Made by a program: the position numbers and the translations under genes | NCBI GenBank assembly: GCA_024138025.1 | Contig: JAMXBD010002262.1 | Span: 1-64,000, forward strand | DNA from: Combretum micranthum | Lineage: Eukaryota > Streptophyta > Magnoliopsida > Myrtales > Combretaceae | Direction of reading: 5' to 3' | DNA: 64,000 nucleotides | Part shown: positions 35,105 through 47,264 of the stretch, piece after piece | How the letters are laid out: every line of letters begins with the position of its first letter | Numbering within the stretch: the first letter of the stretch is position 1 | Notes under the pieces: generated by a model | What the model saw: only the letters and a program-made list of their open reading frames with translations | Told to the model about the DNA's origin: nothing | Database searches by the model: none

Positions 35105-35627
35105 TGATGCAGCATACAAGCGAATGGATATCACAAATCATTGAATCGCACACGATTACCGGTTTGAGATATTCAAAAGCCTAAAGAATTCTAAGAAATC
35201 TAGGCAATTGCATCAAATTTCAAGATCTAAAACAAAAGATTTGAACTTTGGGGATAAAGAGCAACGCAAGCTCTGAGAAAAGTGTTTAAATGTCAATAGA
35301 TAATTTCCTCTCACGTGCCCTAGACTTACAATATAAAAGAAGCAAGAAAAGAAACTTAAAAGACACAAAACAAATAAAAGTTGTCGCATAATATAAGCCG
35401 GCGACCTATAGGTCTATGCTGGTAGCTTATAGGATAAAGGTCGACGGTGTTGAAGACGACCTTAAAGATTTTGATTCTATTCACTTTCAAATTCGGCTAA
35501 AGGCTGGCAGTGTAAATTCAATACTAGCGGTGTAAATTTAAAGCCGGCAATGTAGTATGACAGCCTTCAACACATCAACTTGTTCTTCCGCCCTATTCGA
35601 TGCTACTCTCTAAGTAGTTATGGTCCA
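35105..35627 (-). mobile_element. LTR of antisense Ty3/gypsy element (family E), copy 2
   Basis: The counterpart of 10613-11138, with TG...CA ends on the minus strand and the same GC-rich words. It is the 3' LTR of the antisense relic to the right. Confidence 0.6.
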
Positions 35628-37629
35628 TATATCTATGTTATAAAAAATTCTCAAAATAGAATTAAAATATTATATCAAAAGAAAGATCATAAGTTAAACT
35701 TAGTATAGAGAAATTACTCATTATTAGTCATCACATAAGACAAGACAATGTGTTTTATAAGCAAATTGTCAAAAAATTATACAATATATGCAAAATATTT
35801 TCATCAAAATAATTTCTTTGGACATGTACATATAGCTTAACACGAAGTTAACATAGGAAGTGTAAGTGACTTTAGCACATATAGGTTATGAATATCGGTA
35901 GCAATGATTCAATAGATTAAGAAGGTCTAGATTAAGTGGGAGTGGTATGAGATTAATAGGGCATCCAGGTCGATAACTTAGTACAACTTTATGGGGACTC
36001 AATCCAGTAGACTAATTATTTGAGCTACTGTAAGCAAGTTCTACTAGAAGGATATGATCCCAAATAGATAAATGGTCACCAACCAAACTCCAACAAAGCA
36101 CATAAACCCTATTAAGTACTTTAGTTTCACCATTAGCCTAAAAGTGGAATGTAGACAAAAGATGTAATTTTCGACTTAGCATTATCCCGAATGTCTTCTA
36201 AAGAAAACTCACAATTGTGGCATCCTTGTGTAATATTATAACTTTTGGTGACCTATTTAACCGAACAAACTACAAGAATGACAATTTTGGCATATGATAG
36301 ATATTGTAATCATAGAACCATATCATGTTTCTTAGATGCCAGTGGAAAGCCTAACACATGGTCAGTATCTTGTTTTTTTAACTTTGCATTTTCAATGGGA
36401 TTCATCCTATAAAGTAGTAAATTAGGCTAAGGTGGTCTAAGATATAAGTTTATAGTTGATTGAACATCAAGCATTGGAGGTAATCTATAAGGAATTTCTT
36501 CAAGAATATAATTTTATAATTCCTTAACTAAAGGTTTTACTTTCATGTGTAAGTCTGATCATATGATAGGTAATAACTCCTTGACCGCTCCAACCTCTAA
36601 GGTGTTCAATTCGCTTTTCTCATTCATGAAGGGGTTTCTCTTATTCTATTTTACTAATTAATCCCTTGTTAGTACTTAGCTTAAGATGTTTAGGTAATGA
36701 AAGACTAAGCTTAATTTCATTCTATCATGCATGAACACATTAGTGTTAATCCTACCATAATGAACAAATCTCGGTCATACATCCAAGATCTCTCTAAAAG
36801 AACATGGATGATATCCATGAGTACTACGTCACACCAGATTTTATCTAAGTTGTGGCAAAGTGTAAAGGGACTAAAAACCTTTAAGTGGCTTGCAATGTGT
36901 TCTTGTTAACCTAAATTACTTTATGAGGGTAATGATGTGATTCAGACTTAAGACCTAGTTTAGACATAGTAACTTGTGAAACAACATTCATGTTACTACC
37001 TACATCAATAACTGCCTTATAATAGTGATCATTACACTTATGTGGGTATGGAAAATGCTATTGTGCCTCAATCGTCCTCTTCTTTAAGTTAGGTAATAGA
37101 TACCTAACATATTCAAGTTGCCTTCATCACAATTTAAGGCAATGTCGTCATCATCACTAGTACCCTCTTCTATAATGTTTCAGCTCCCACAACCATCATT
37201 CTTTAACAATCTCTCCTTTTCTTACATAGAGAATATTAGATGGACACTCATAAGAAAAATGACCATGACTATGACACTTAAACATCTCAATTGGAATTAG
37301 CCTTGAACCTCCATAGCAATACTCTTACCCTTGGTGTTTCTATCCTGAGGCACAGTAAGATTACTAGGTTTAGGTGCTGTAGGCATACTACTAGTGAATT
37401 CGCTAGCTTTTTTATCTATTGTTACGACTAAAGATTTGCTCCTCATCTTGAGATCTATACCTTCTTTGTGGTCTCAATCAATTTTCAATCTCTATGACTT
37501 GCTGGAAAGTTTGTTAAAGGTTTCATTATAGTAAGGATGAGGCTTTGTCCTAATATCATGTCATAGGTCATTTTTAAATGTATATAGTATCAATTTAGAC
37601 ATCTAAAAGTCATCATGCTTAATCAAAAG
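35628..37629 (-). mobile_element. Ty3/gypsy pol and 3' gag relic, antisense, copy 2
   Basis: The counterpart of 11139-13157: integrase core, reverse transcriptase leader, protease and degenerate zinc knuckle in the same order, with the same missing reverse transcriptase core and RNase H. It differs from copy 1 mainly by 1-2 base deletions and few substitutions. Confidence 0.73.
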
Positions 37630-37634
37630 CTCAT

Positions 37635-40340
37635 TGAAATAGCCATGAATTTCTAATTTACATTTTATAAATGTGTTGAAATTACATATGATTTTGAAAT
37701 TTAATATATGTGAATTATGTTGATGCATGAACAATATAATTAGTGCATGTGTTGAATATGTGTCATTTTGTGTGTGTGTAGTGCAATGAAATTAATATTA
37801 TTGTATTATATATTAATGTGTGCATAGTGTAATGAATGTGTATGTCTTTTGTAAATTAATATGTGTGTGTTATGCTTAGAATTTGTCAAAACAACTTTTG
37901 AATTATCTAAGAAAATTATTGACAGAGTTTACAAAGTTTAAGCCTGATTTTTAAGCCCAAATTAAACTCAAATGTATTCCAAATTAAGCCAAATTAACCC
38001 TAAGTCAAATATACCCTAAATTCAAACTTTGATTAGTATTGACCTCAATTTGGATTAATTAGGGACTCTTTTTGGCAGCCCAATTTTCCATACGAATTTC
38101 CTTTTTTCTTTTTCCTTCTCCATTCTTATTTTATCAAACCATAAGCCCTAAACCAAAAACCAAAATCAAGCTTTGGAATCAACAATTTCACCAATCAAAG
38201 CCTATTCATGTAAGTTAAATGCAAGCATAATCTTTTTTTTTATTTCCTATCTTGTGTTTTGGATATAAAACTTATGGTAAGATGAGTAAATGCCAATTGA
38301 GTTGATTGATTTATGTATTGATATATGTTAGGTTATGCTTTGTTATTGTGTAGCTTAGTGAAGTGTTAGGGAAGTTGTAAGGAGTGTTGATGAGTAGTGG
38401 AACTAAATTGAGTGGTTCAAGTGGAATTGAAATGTAATTGGTGTTTGAATGTTATAGTTGGGTGTTTGATGATTAGAAGTAGGGTTTGTGTTGTTTGGAT
38501 GATGTTTAGAACATATAACAAGTTTTGGAAGCTTAGAATAAGTTTGGAGGATTTTTGAAATGAATAGTTTTTGTAAAGAAAACAGGGGAAGCAAAACATT
38601 TTCGAATAGGTCTGTTTTTGAGGTATGCTGGTATTTGGTACTTCAATGCCGCCGGCGTAGAGGCGGTTGAAGGTAATCAGAACCTATTTTCTTAAAGCCA
38701 CTTGAAACACTGCCGACTTTCCCAAGGAAAGTTTATCAGTGTTTATTTTTCGAAACGTACGCTGGCTATTAGGGTTCCAACGCTGCCGACTTAGTGGCGG
38801 TGTGAAATGAGAACAGAATCATAATTTTTAACACCAGGCTTAAGGCCGGTGGTGTAGGATCCAAAGCTGTCAATATACATGGATACGTTACCGGTGTTGG
38901 AGGTATCTACGAGTGTAGACCAATCCCATGGAACTCTCGAAAAATTTTTAGAAATTGGTGTTGTAGTCTACATCGGCTCAAGGACGCCGGCGTAGACTGA
39001 AGACTACCGGCATATCCTTGAACGCTGCTAGTATTGGAAAGTGTTGAGTTTTAGTACATTGTGCACCGGTTCAACGTCGCAGGAGTTGAAGGCGGGCATG
39101 TCCCCTGCAATTTTTATTTTTCAAAAGCTTTCTTCAAAATTTCCCAAAGCTTGATATACGATCAATTGAATAATTGTTAAGTATTGTATGATATAATATG
39201 ATGTTTAAATGCTCTGTTATGACTTTGTAATAATTTATTTAATTTCTTTGATTGATTATATTTAGAACTAGTTAATTAGTGCTTGAACTAAGTGGGAAAT
39301 CCAATATTGTCTTGAATAGTGGTAGATTCTCGTTCGGCCAACCCCATTAGTTCTCGAGCTATCTCAGGTACGCGGTAACTTGCATGTTTCTTTGCTAGGA
39401 TAAACATTACTTCAAGTTACTCTAAATTAAGAAAATTTAATAATTGATGAGTGTTGATTGTCTTTCACGCCGTTGAATCTGGTTCGGAGAGTGGCACCTT
39501 GCTCAGATTGGGGGCATGGTACTTTTCGTTATTGGATAGATTTATTTAGGAGATATAAGTACCGAGCTACTTATATCAACCCCTAAGCGTCGTGATGCGT
39601 TACTCAGGATCCCTAGTTATTACGGGCTATGCCGGAAGGTGGGGTGCCTAGTCTGTATGAGCAGTAGGGACCACTGAGGAGGTGGGCGTGATACTAGATC
39701 CTCGATGTCAGAGTTTGAATACTCCCATGATGTACTAACTAAATATTGAATAATAAATTATTGGTTGTTGCATTTTGCATTTAGCTTAAGCATGTGAATC
39801 ACTTTGCATTTGTATTCGTTACTTGTATACTGGGCCATTGGCTCATATTTTAACCATTTCAAGTGATGAATCTGACAAGTTTTACACGAGTATGGGGTAT
39901 GGAACTGATTTCGAGGATTTTCTTGACGATTTGGAGGACTAGAGATGACCTTAGACTTGATGGAATCCAAATTTTGTAATAGACTAGTTATGTTAGTCTT
40001 GTGATAGTATTTAAAGTTTTAGTTAGATTGTATATGTAATTTTGTTAAGGCTTGTAAGAAGCCTTTGGATGTAATATTTGTATATAATATGTACTTAGCT
40101 ATGTATGACTTAAGTTTATTTATTTATTTTTTTTTTTGTGAAATATGTTAATGGAGTAGTATGTTTTATTAAAAGTTAAAAAGAAAAACTATGGTTTCTA
40201 TTATATTAACTATGTGGAATTAGACTAACAATTCCTCAAATACTTCTTTTTAGACAACCTTACATATAATCTTACAGGTTATACGTGGTTGATGAACTGT
40301 TATCGCATTTTTAATTATAGGGTGGTAACGGGTCCTTACA
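37635..40340 (+). mobile_element. Solo LTR, 2.71 kb, inserted in antisense gag, copy 2
   Basis: The counterpart of 13163-15900, with the same CTCAT flanks (37630-37634 and 40341-40345) and TG...CA ends. Being at the identical site in both copies, it inserted before the duplication. It carries the same GC-rich inverted words near 38625-39105. Confidence 0.87.
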
Positions 40341-40345
40341 CTCAT

Positions 40346-41130
40346 CAAACCTAACCATATATTCCTCAATAGTTTAATTTCGTTGCTTAAGATTAATGTA
40401 CTGCTAGTAAAGTTTATCCATAGGATAGAGTGATGTATTTCTCCTTATGCTTAGTTTTCATCTTTATCCAATGCTTTATAGGTGGTTGGTCTTAATCGCA
40501 AAAGCTGTCATTCTACATTAGTCAAGTATAATTTGGTTTGACCTATTAATAACGTCTTAACAAAATGCACTCTATGATCCTCTGACATCTTATAGAAATC
40601 AAGATATTGTTCCATGGTAGTTATCAATCTATTGGGACTGCGGGTCAAGACTCTCACTTAATATGGGTGGATCAACCTTGATACGCCTAAGTAATATAAT
40701 CAACATGATTATCATAGTATGGGTTTTCATAACTAGGCTCTATGTAATAATCTTCATTGAAATTCCTTTATGGAATGATAAAATGTGCCATGTCCACCCA
40801 ATGAAAGTTTTGAACTCTATGGTTTCTATGTAGGTAACCTTTAGGAGGTGGGCCATCTATTAAGTTGTGATTCCTATCTAGCACTCAATTTGCAATTTTT
40901 TTTCACTATCATCATAACCATCATATAACCTAGTAGGTTTTTGGACATTTACACGATAAGAGTTCCTAGTTGGTGACTATGATCATTTAACTTAGCATTA
41001 ATTTCATTCATCCTATGTATCATTTGCTTAAACATCTCAGCAATATTGTTCCCTTAGTTGAGTTACCTTTGAAAAAGATGTACCATGTACCTCTACTAAT
41101 TTTCCCAGTGTTAGATATCTTTTTTTATTA
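40346..41130 (-). mobile_element. Ty3/gypsy gag N-terminal relic, antisense, copy 2
   Basis: The counterpart of 15906-16690, with the same decayed gag words on the minus strand. No intact frame. Confidence 0.63.
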
Positions 41131-41360
41131 TTTTTTGAAAGTGTAGTGGGATAGGTTCGATCACAATGGTCATATGCATGTAGTGATACACATATCATTA
41201 GAGGAGTGATGTGAAAGCACACCCAGAGAATGCTTAAAAGTGAGAAGGTAGTCTTAGGAGCTCGAGCACACTAGTAACAAGTGGAGGAGCTACATAACAT
41301 AACTCCACTAATCTAGAGAAAAAACTATGAGTTTTTCACTCTGGGCTCTATTTGATCTCT

Positions 41361-41532
41361 TGATGACGTTCGTTGGATCATATTGACTATCAACGGGTGA
41401 GATAGGTCCTCCTAATAATAAATTTCCCTATGGAAAGTGTCTTTAATGCATGTGCTCATTGAGAAATATTGAAAGTGGACAGGTTAGTTTGGTCTATTGT
41501 TCTCAGTTTTAAGCCCACTATGTCATATCTCT
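41361..41532. other. 172-bp block present only in copy 2
   Basis: ATCTCT occurs just before (41355-41360) and at the end (41527-41532) of this block. Copy 1 keeps a single ATCTCT near 16916-16921 and lacks the block. This is the footprint expected of a deletion between short direct repeats in copy 1; an insertion in copy 2 is less likely. No coding content. Confidence 0.75.
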
Positions 41533-42049
41533 CTTAGTTATTCTAATTTTATGGACTTAGCTCTTTCGACCTTATCAACCTAAAAGTCAAAACCAAGGCA
41601 TTGTTAGGTTATGAGACCTATAACCTAGATTTACCTTTTGCAAGAAAGGAAAAAAATATTTCTGTGGATTTTTCACTTGGTAGATAATAAAGAAAGATTT
41701 TTATCATTATTATACCCAAAATTGACACGGGCCTTAAAAGTCAAAATAATTGAAGAAAGAACAAGATATGTGAGTGGCAGAAAAGTAAACAGGAAAATAA
41801 ATAAAACAAAAATTAAATATAGATAGCCAACGAAGTCACTGCATAAAGCAAGGATAATTTTAGTCTGACCTTGATATGGACTTTGTAATTCTTCATCTTC
41901 AGTAATCGAAGTTGTAACTTAAAATTCTCCGAAAAAAATATTATTCTCCAAAGATTAATGCCATTGAAGGATGAAATAAATCCTATATTCTTAAGTTGAA
42001 TATCTCATTAATTTTGTTCGTCTCAACTCACATAGAAATTGTAATTCGC

Positions 42050-42340
42050 CTCAAACCGTTGTGAAACTCTTTAATTTATCGTCAATGATGTCCTAACTTA
42101 TGGTCAACTTTTCCAGAAGAATTTTTGAAAGGATAAGAAAAATAATCGTCACTTTCGTAAGGAAGCTCGAGAAAATTCAACCCCGGCGAGTTGATGTAAG
42201 TTATGAAGGCTAAGATCAATCCAAGGAAACATCTTTATGATATTTCAAATAAATTAAAAACAAGTGGCCGAGGTTAATAGATGAAATATAAAGGAAACTG
42301 ATCAATGGCCTTATACAACCAAGAAATTGATATAATAGGC
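42050..42340. repeat. 291-bp block only in copy 2, containing a decayed tandem repeat
   Basis: Copy 1 jumps from GTAATTCGC directly to TTGCAGC near 17438. The second half of this block (~42200-42340) is a diverged copy of the sequence right after it (~42353-42497): both contain AAAGGAAACTGAT followed by a run ending GAAATT near TATAATA. An old tandem repeat was therefore present and copy 1 probably lost one member. No gene. Confidence 0.65.
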
Positions 42341-43131
42341 TTGCAGCATTGGTAAAAATTAAGCCAAGATGAATACCAAAAAAGAACTTTACGATATTTT
42401 GAATAAAATTAAAAGCAAATGAACGAGATTAATCAACAAAATACAAAGGAAACTGATTGATGGTTTCTCACTACACCATGAAATTTATAATAATCTCTTA
42501 CCATGATAAAAATTTGTGGTAGCCTTAAACTACCAATAAAAAGATTTAACCACATTTTTGAAAAGTGGATTTCTTTATTCAATATCCCAATCATTCTATT
42601 AAACACATGGCTATTTATAACAAAATGAAGGGCAGTCTTAAGATATAAATTTAATCCAACACTATTTATTTAGTCACCTAAAATGAAATAATAAAAAGAT
42701 ACCAATGAATCTAACCATATTTTATCAATATAATAGAGTGATAATATAAGGAGATAAGATAAAAGTAAATCTAACTTAAATAATTATCTAAATAAAATGA
42801 TTAAATATAAAAACCTTGATGCCATCTGCATCTAATGTTGTTCCATCAACAATCTACAAGTATGACATTATTTTCATTGACTGATGACTATAACTATTCC
42901 ACACGGAATACTACATCCAATGTATGTTTTTTCCACAACACCAATAAAGAAGACAGGCATTTGTTGGTAACTTGTCTCCGACCTGTTTGCCTCCACAAAA
43001 TTGAAGTCCTATTCCGAGCTAGCGTCGTCTGTCAATGCATATATATTCCATTTTGGTAAAAAAAAGAAAAAAGGGAAAAAAAATAATGGGTATTAAATCC
43101 CAGATGATTCATAACTAATAAAATTTTAATA
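42341..43131. other. Non-coding region, copy 2
   Basis: The counterpart of 17439-18228. AT-rich, no gene supported; the short frame at 42835-43059 is not protein-like. Confidence 0.4.
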
Positions 43132-43139
43132 AATATAGT

Positions 43140-43781
43140 TAAACATAGGCATGGGCTGAGTCGAACGGTTGACTGGGCTTGATCTATCACGGATGAGTCA
43201 TGGCCCTGCCCAACTGTACGGGTCATGACCCGCTAGCCAACCTGTCGGCTCGGCCGGTCAAAGCCGATTCAAAGCCTCAACCCGTCGACCTGACGAGTAG
43301 GGCAAATCAAAATAAAAAAAAATATAAAAAAATTTTAAAAATACAAGCAAAAAAAAAAAAGAAATAAATATTTAAACTCATTTTAATGTGAATAGATATT
43401 ATTTATTATGAAATTATTTATTTCCTTCATTTGTTCAAATATGTTTTTTCAATCTAAGTGTGTGCACTCTAGAATAACTTTCTTATTAAAGTGTGCTTTC
43501 TTTAATAAATTTTGTTTGTTTTACACAAGTTTGTAATTTAAAAATTTCTATATCTCTATTGTATGATGATCTAATTATGTATTTTTTTATCAATATAAAT
43601 TAAAAAATTTAAGATTTGAAAAAAAATTATTCATGGGTCAAAAGGCTAGGAACCAACCCTGAACCACTAGTTTGAATCGGTCCAGCCCGACCCATCATGT
43701 CCACGGGTCGGTTATGATTCAATCTTGGCTTGAATCGTGGCTCAGCGGTTTCGGTCCAGTTCAACCCGGTGCCCACCTCTA
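43140..43781. mobile_element. hAT-type MITE with 8-bp target duplication, copy 2
   Basis: The counterpart of 18237-18877. AATATAGT flanks it at 43132-43139 and 43782-43789. The right end reads TAGAGGTGGGCACCGGG on the minus strand, closer to the canonical end than copy 1. Confidence 0.72.
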
Positions 43782-45963
43782 AATATAGTAGTAAAATGGA
43801 TAGATTTCAAAACAATTATTATACAATTTGCACTGTCTATATATATATATATATACACACACACCAACGAATATTCTGCTCCACCAAAGACTATGAAAGA
43901 TGAATGTGTTCCAATTTTACATTAATTAAAGGAAAGTTACCAATAAATAGGAAAATAACATTACTAAACATTATAACAAATGGAGGATTTTTAATGACAT
44001 TACCATTTTCCTAACATTATAACATATTGAGTATTTTTACGAACTTTTTGGATAAGGAGAATTAGATTTTCCTCTCTCCTTTTTTTGTAAAGAAAAATTT
44101 TCTTAAATTCGTAAATTTCTAGTACGATTGCAATATCATTTAAAATTTCACATCATCGTTTTCATCACAAATCTAAGTATTAGCAAATTGCTCGATTATC
44201 ATCCATAGAAGTTTCATTATTTTCTTCAATTTGTCTCAAGCTTTTCCATTTGTGCAGCTTGTCGCATAATTTCCTCAAACCTTTGTATATTTTGTAAAAA
44301 CTGAAAGGATCCAAACACCACTCACAATTAATTAAATTCAAATAAAATAGTTGGAAAATAATTGGAAGAATTTAATAGAAGGATGAACAAAATTAAATAA
44401 GGGTCGGGGTAAAATAGAATTCAAAGATGGATAATTAGTGGAAATAAGGGCAGAAAATTTAAAAAAGAAAAAGCCTAAGGTGAATGGACGGTTGTGATCG
44501 TGCCAAGTGACACTCTAGGGAGAAACCCTAGAGACCTTAGACCCTAGCCCAATATAAATGTCTTATTTTTCTGCTATTGCCTTTTTAGAAAGTCTACAAA
44601 AACCCTAAGGTAAGAAACTTGGACCCTAACCTTGTTGAGATTATAATCAAGTGAGATTAAGAAACAATTAGCACTAATTAGCTGGGATTTCCCGTGTTAT
44701 GACAGGAAATGTGGATGATGAGGATGAACTAGGAGAAAGAGGAGCTCAAGGAACTCAAGAAAATTCATAACAAGGTGAGTGTGATGTTTTCAAGTGTCAA
44801 AAAGCCATATTTAAGGTGTTTTAGGTGTAGAATCTGATATAGGGATGTTGGTAGGAAGTGAAGGAACAAGAAAATCAGTTTTGCAAGTGTTTTGGATTTG
44901 GAGAATCACCCGACATTTGCTACAACGAGGTAAAAACCCAAAACTCGACTTTTGTTGAGGTAAACTTGTGATAATGAGGAAATGAGTCATGTCTGAAAGT
45001 AATAAAGAGGAAGATGAACATGTTTTCAATTTGAAATATGCTATAAACTAACTTTGAGGAGAAATAAATGTTGCTTTGTGTTGAAATTATGGACAAGATT
45101 CTGGAATGAGTAGAAAGTAGTGCTATGGATGTTGGAGTAAGTTAAGTAAGGAATTTCACTAGAAACGTTTGGAAAATTTCAATGAAACCATGATAATCTT
45201 AGTAGTTGCTGTCAACATAGGTGATTTGAGCTTTGATCTTGAATTTATTACGCTTTGGCACATGGAAGATGAAAATAGTTGAGTTTAGGCATATATACAA
45301 ACATCTAGTACCATTAGATCACCATAGGATTGGTTTAAAAACTTGTTTTGATGAAAAAAATGAAGTTTAAAACGTAAAAACATAAACCTAGAAGAGCACG
45401 ATGGAAACATAACAACGTGTTTTCCGCTGTGTTTCTAACTGATCTCTAAAACACAATGAAATAGTGAAAATAGGACAGCACGAGGGAAACACGGCGTCAT
45501 GTTTACCACCGTGTTTCTGTAAGCCTCTAGATTTTTTGGTAAATATAAGAAAACCCTAAGAACCGGAAGTCAAACCGAAACCCTAAAGTTAACCTAGTTC
45601 TATGTTTAGTCTAGTGAATCTAGATCCGGCAATCTCGTGTTCTTAAACCTTAGACAACAAAATTAAGATAATTGTGGAAAATGGTTCGTAATAATAAAAA
45701 AAACTTAAAAATATCAGATTTACAATTTTCTAGTGTCTTTTAGATCCGAACAGGATCAGTTTTTAAAAACCATGCCGGTGCATCGAATGGTGAAAATATT
45801 CCGACAACACCAATAGACTCGTAAAAATATAATGTTTTCAAAAATATCAGTTTTAGAATTTTTCGGTAACTAAAAATATCAGATAAAGGCCGTTTACGCA
45901 TATTTTCTTTACTACCGGTATCTTAATTGTCTAGTTTACTATTCATAATACTTTTCTACTATT
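43782..45963. mobile_element. LTR-like sequence with TATA and GC-rich inverted words, copy 2
   Basis: The counterpart of 18878-21055, including a TA/CA microsatellite near 43839-43863, a TATA-like site near 44553, and GC-rich inverted words near 45395-45520. No gene. Shared sequence stops at 45963. Confidence 0.4.
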
Positions 45964-46405
45964 TCCAACCAATCCAAGAACTCCTCCGGTTGTAGATTTC
46001 CTTAGAATTCAGGAACTTTAGTTCTCATACTTAGCTCCCATCATCTTTGATCCTCTTCCATGATATGAACCCTGCTACACTAACATAACAATTCCACATA
46101 AAACTCCTTCATCCACTGAAGGTAAATCATCCTTTGCTTCATCGAATTCTAGCATCAGATTAGGGTTCCTTTCTCACTTGGGATTAGAATTACATTGATC
46201 CCCCATCATCGCAGCCATCCTTTGAGTGAGTTGATCAACAATCCTACTAAATCACATTCCATTGCCCATTCATTCATCTACGAGACGTCCAATCTATCAA
46301 TCTAGGTCATCATGACCATATATCTCATCCATTGTAGCGCGACGTTAATTGTCTTGTCGTTTGGGAGGCATCTTCTCTTAGAACAAATGCGGCTTTGAAC
46401 AAAAT
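45964..46405 (-). mobile_element. Start of a Ty3/gypsy gag, antisense, truncated
   Basis: The minus strand reads MPPKRQDN close to the LTR and, further on, LTQRMAAMMGDQ and LQPEEFLDWL, the N-terminal half of a Ty3/gypsy gag with stops and shifts. It is cut at 45963 by the end of the duplicated unit. A weak primer-site relic lies between gag and LTR (minus strand GTTCAAAGCC, near 46391-46400). It contains the same gag domain as the relic at 40346-41130, so it is a different element copy, not that relic's missing 5' end. Confidence 0.65.
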
Positions 46406-46867
46406 TGACGCAACGTACAGGAGAATGGATATCGTAAACAGTTGAATCGTGCATGATTATCGGTTTGAGATCTTCAAAAGCTTAAAGAATTCTAAGACAT
46501 CTAGGCAATTGGCATCAAACTTCAAGATCTAAAACAGAAAATCTAACCCTTAGGGGTAAAGAACAAAGAAAGCTCTAAGAAAGTGTTTAAAATGTCAATA
46601 GACAATGTCCTCTCATATGCCCTAGGCTTATAATATAAAAGAAGCAAGAAAAGAAACTCAAAAGACACAAAACAAATAAAAGTTGCCGCGCAACATAAGC
46701 TGGCGACCTACAGGTTTACGTCAGTAGTTTAGAGGATAAAGGCCGGTGGCGTAGGTTCAAACATTGGCGGTGTAAACTCAAAGGTGTGGTGTAGTCTGAT
46801 AGCCTTCAACACATCAACTTGTTCTTCCGCCCTATTCGATGCTACTTCTCCAAGAAGTTGTGAGCCA
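46406..46867 (-). mobile_element. 5' LTR of antisense Ty3/gypsy element (family E)
   Basis: On the minus strand it runs from TGGCTCACAAC to GTTGCGTCA and aligns with the LTRs at 10613-11138 and 35105-35627, lacking ~40 bp of them. It is directly followed, on the minus strand, by a gag start, so it is a 5' LTR. Confidence 0.65.
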
Positions 46868-47264
46868 TCTCTTCTACTGCATCACAAAGACAAAAATAAA
46901 TCCTACTTTGTTAAGAAGTACAAAAACTATTGGTTAGAAGTCTATATAAATGTAATCATATGTAATTTTTATCACTTTTTATTATTTTGTTGTTAATATT
47001 AAGAACTCATTTAATGGTGTGAATAGTAATTAAATTTTACTATTTACATGAAAATAATTTAAAATATTTACTTTTTAATTTTTATATATTTTCGTTTCTT
47101 TTTTAATTAGGCTGACCTTGATTGATGATTTGGATCTGCACTCGTTAATGACTTAGCCACCTACTGGGTCATTCGGTGGGTAATGACCTTTATAGTTGAG
47201 TTGGATTGACAAGTTAACTAAGTAGTGGCGGTTCAGGTCAAACCCAATGTTTAAGTTTCAACTG
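46868..47264. other. Spacer before the RLK-C unit
   Basis: I see no gene. A GC-richer patch at 47110-47250 with GGTCATTCGG-type words may be another decayed MITE. Similarity to the RLK-A/B upstream region begins at about 47265. Confidence 0.4.

Larger units (their letters stand above)
24537..45963 (+). repeat. Large tandem duplication, copy 2
   Basis: This is the second copy of the unit at 1-21055, in the same order and orientation. It differs mostly by 1-2 base deletions, has 172 bp and 291 bp extra near 41361 and 42050, and lacks ~31 bp of the LTR near 25345. Shared sequence stops at 45963, where copy 2 runs into an antisense gag start. Confidence 0.93.

Noticed and set aside
16691..41130. 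Idea that the gag at 45964-46405 is the missing 5' end of the copy-2 antisense relic, split by an insertion
   Set aside because: Both pieces contain the same gag domain (LDWLEIVEKYYE and EQYLDFYKMSEDHR), so they cannot be two halves of one gag.
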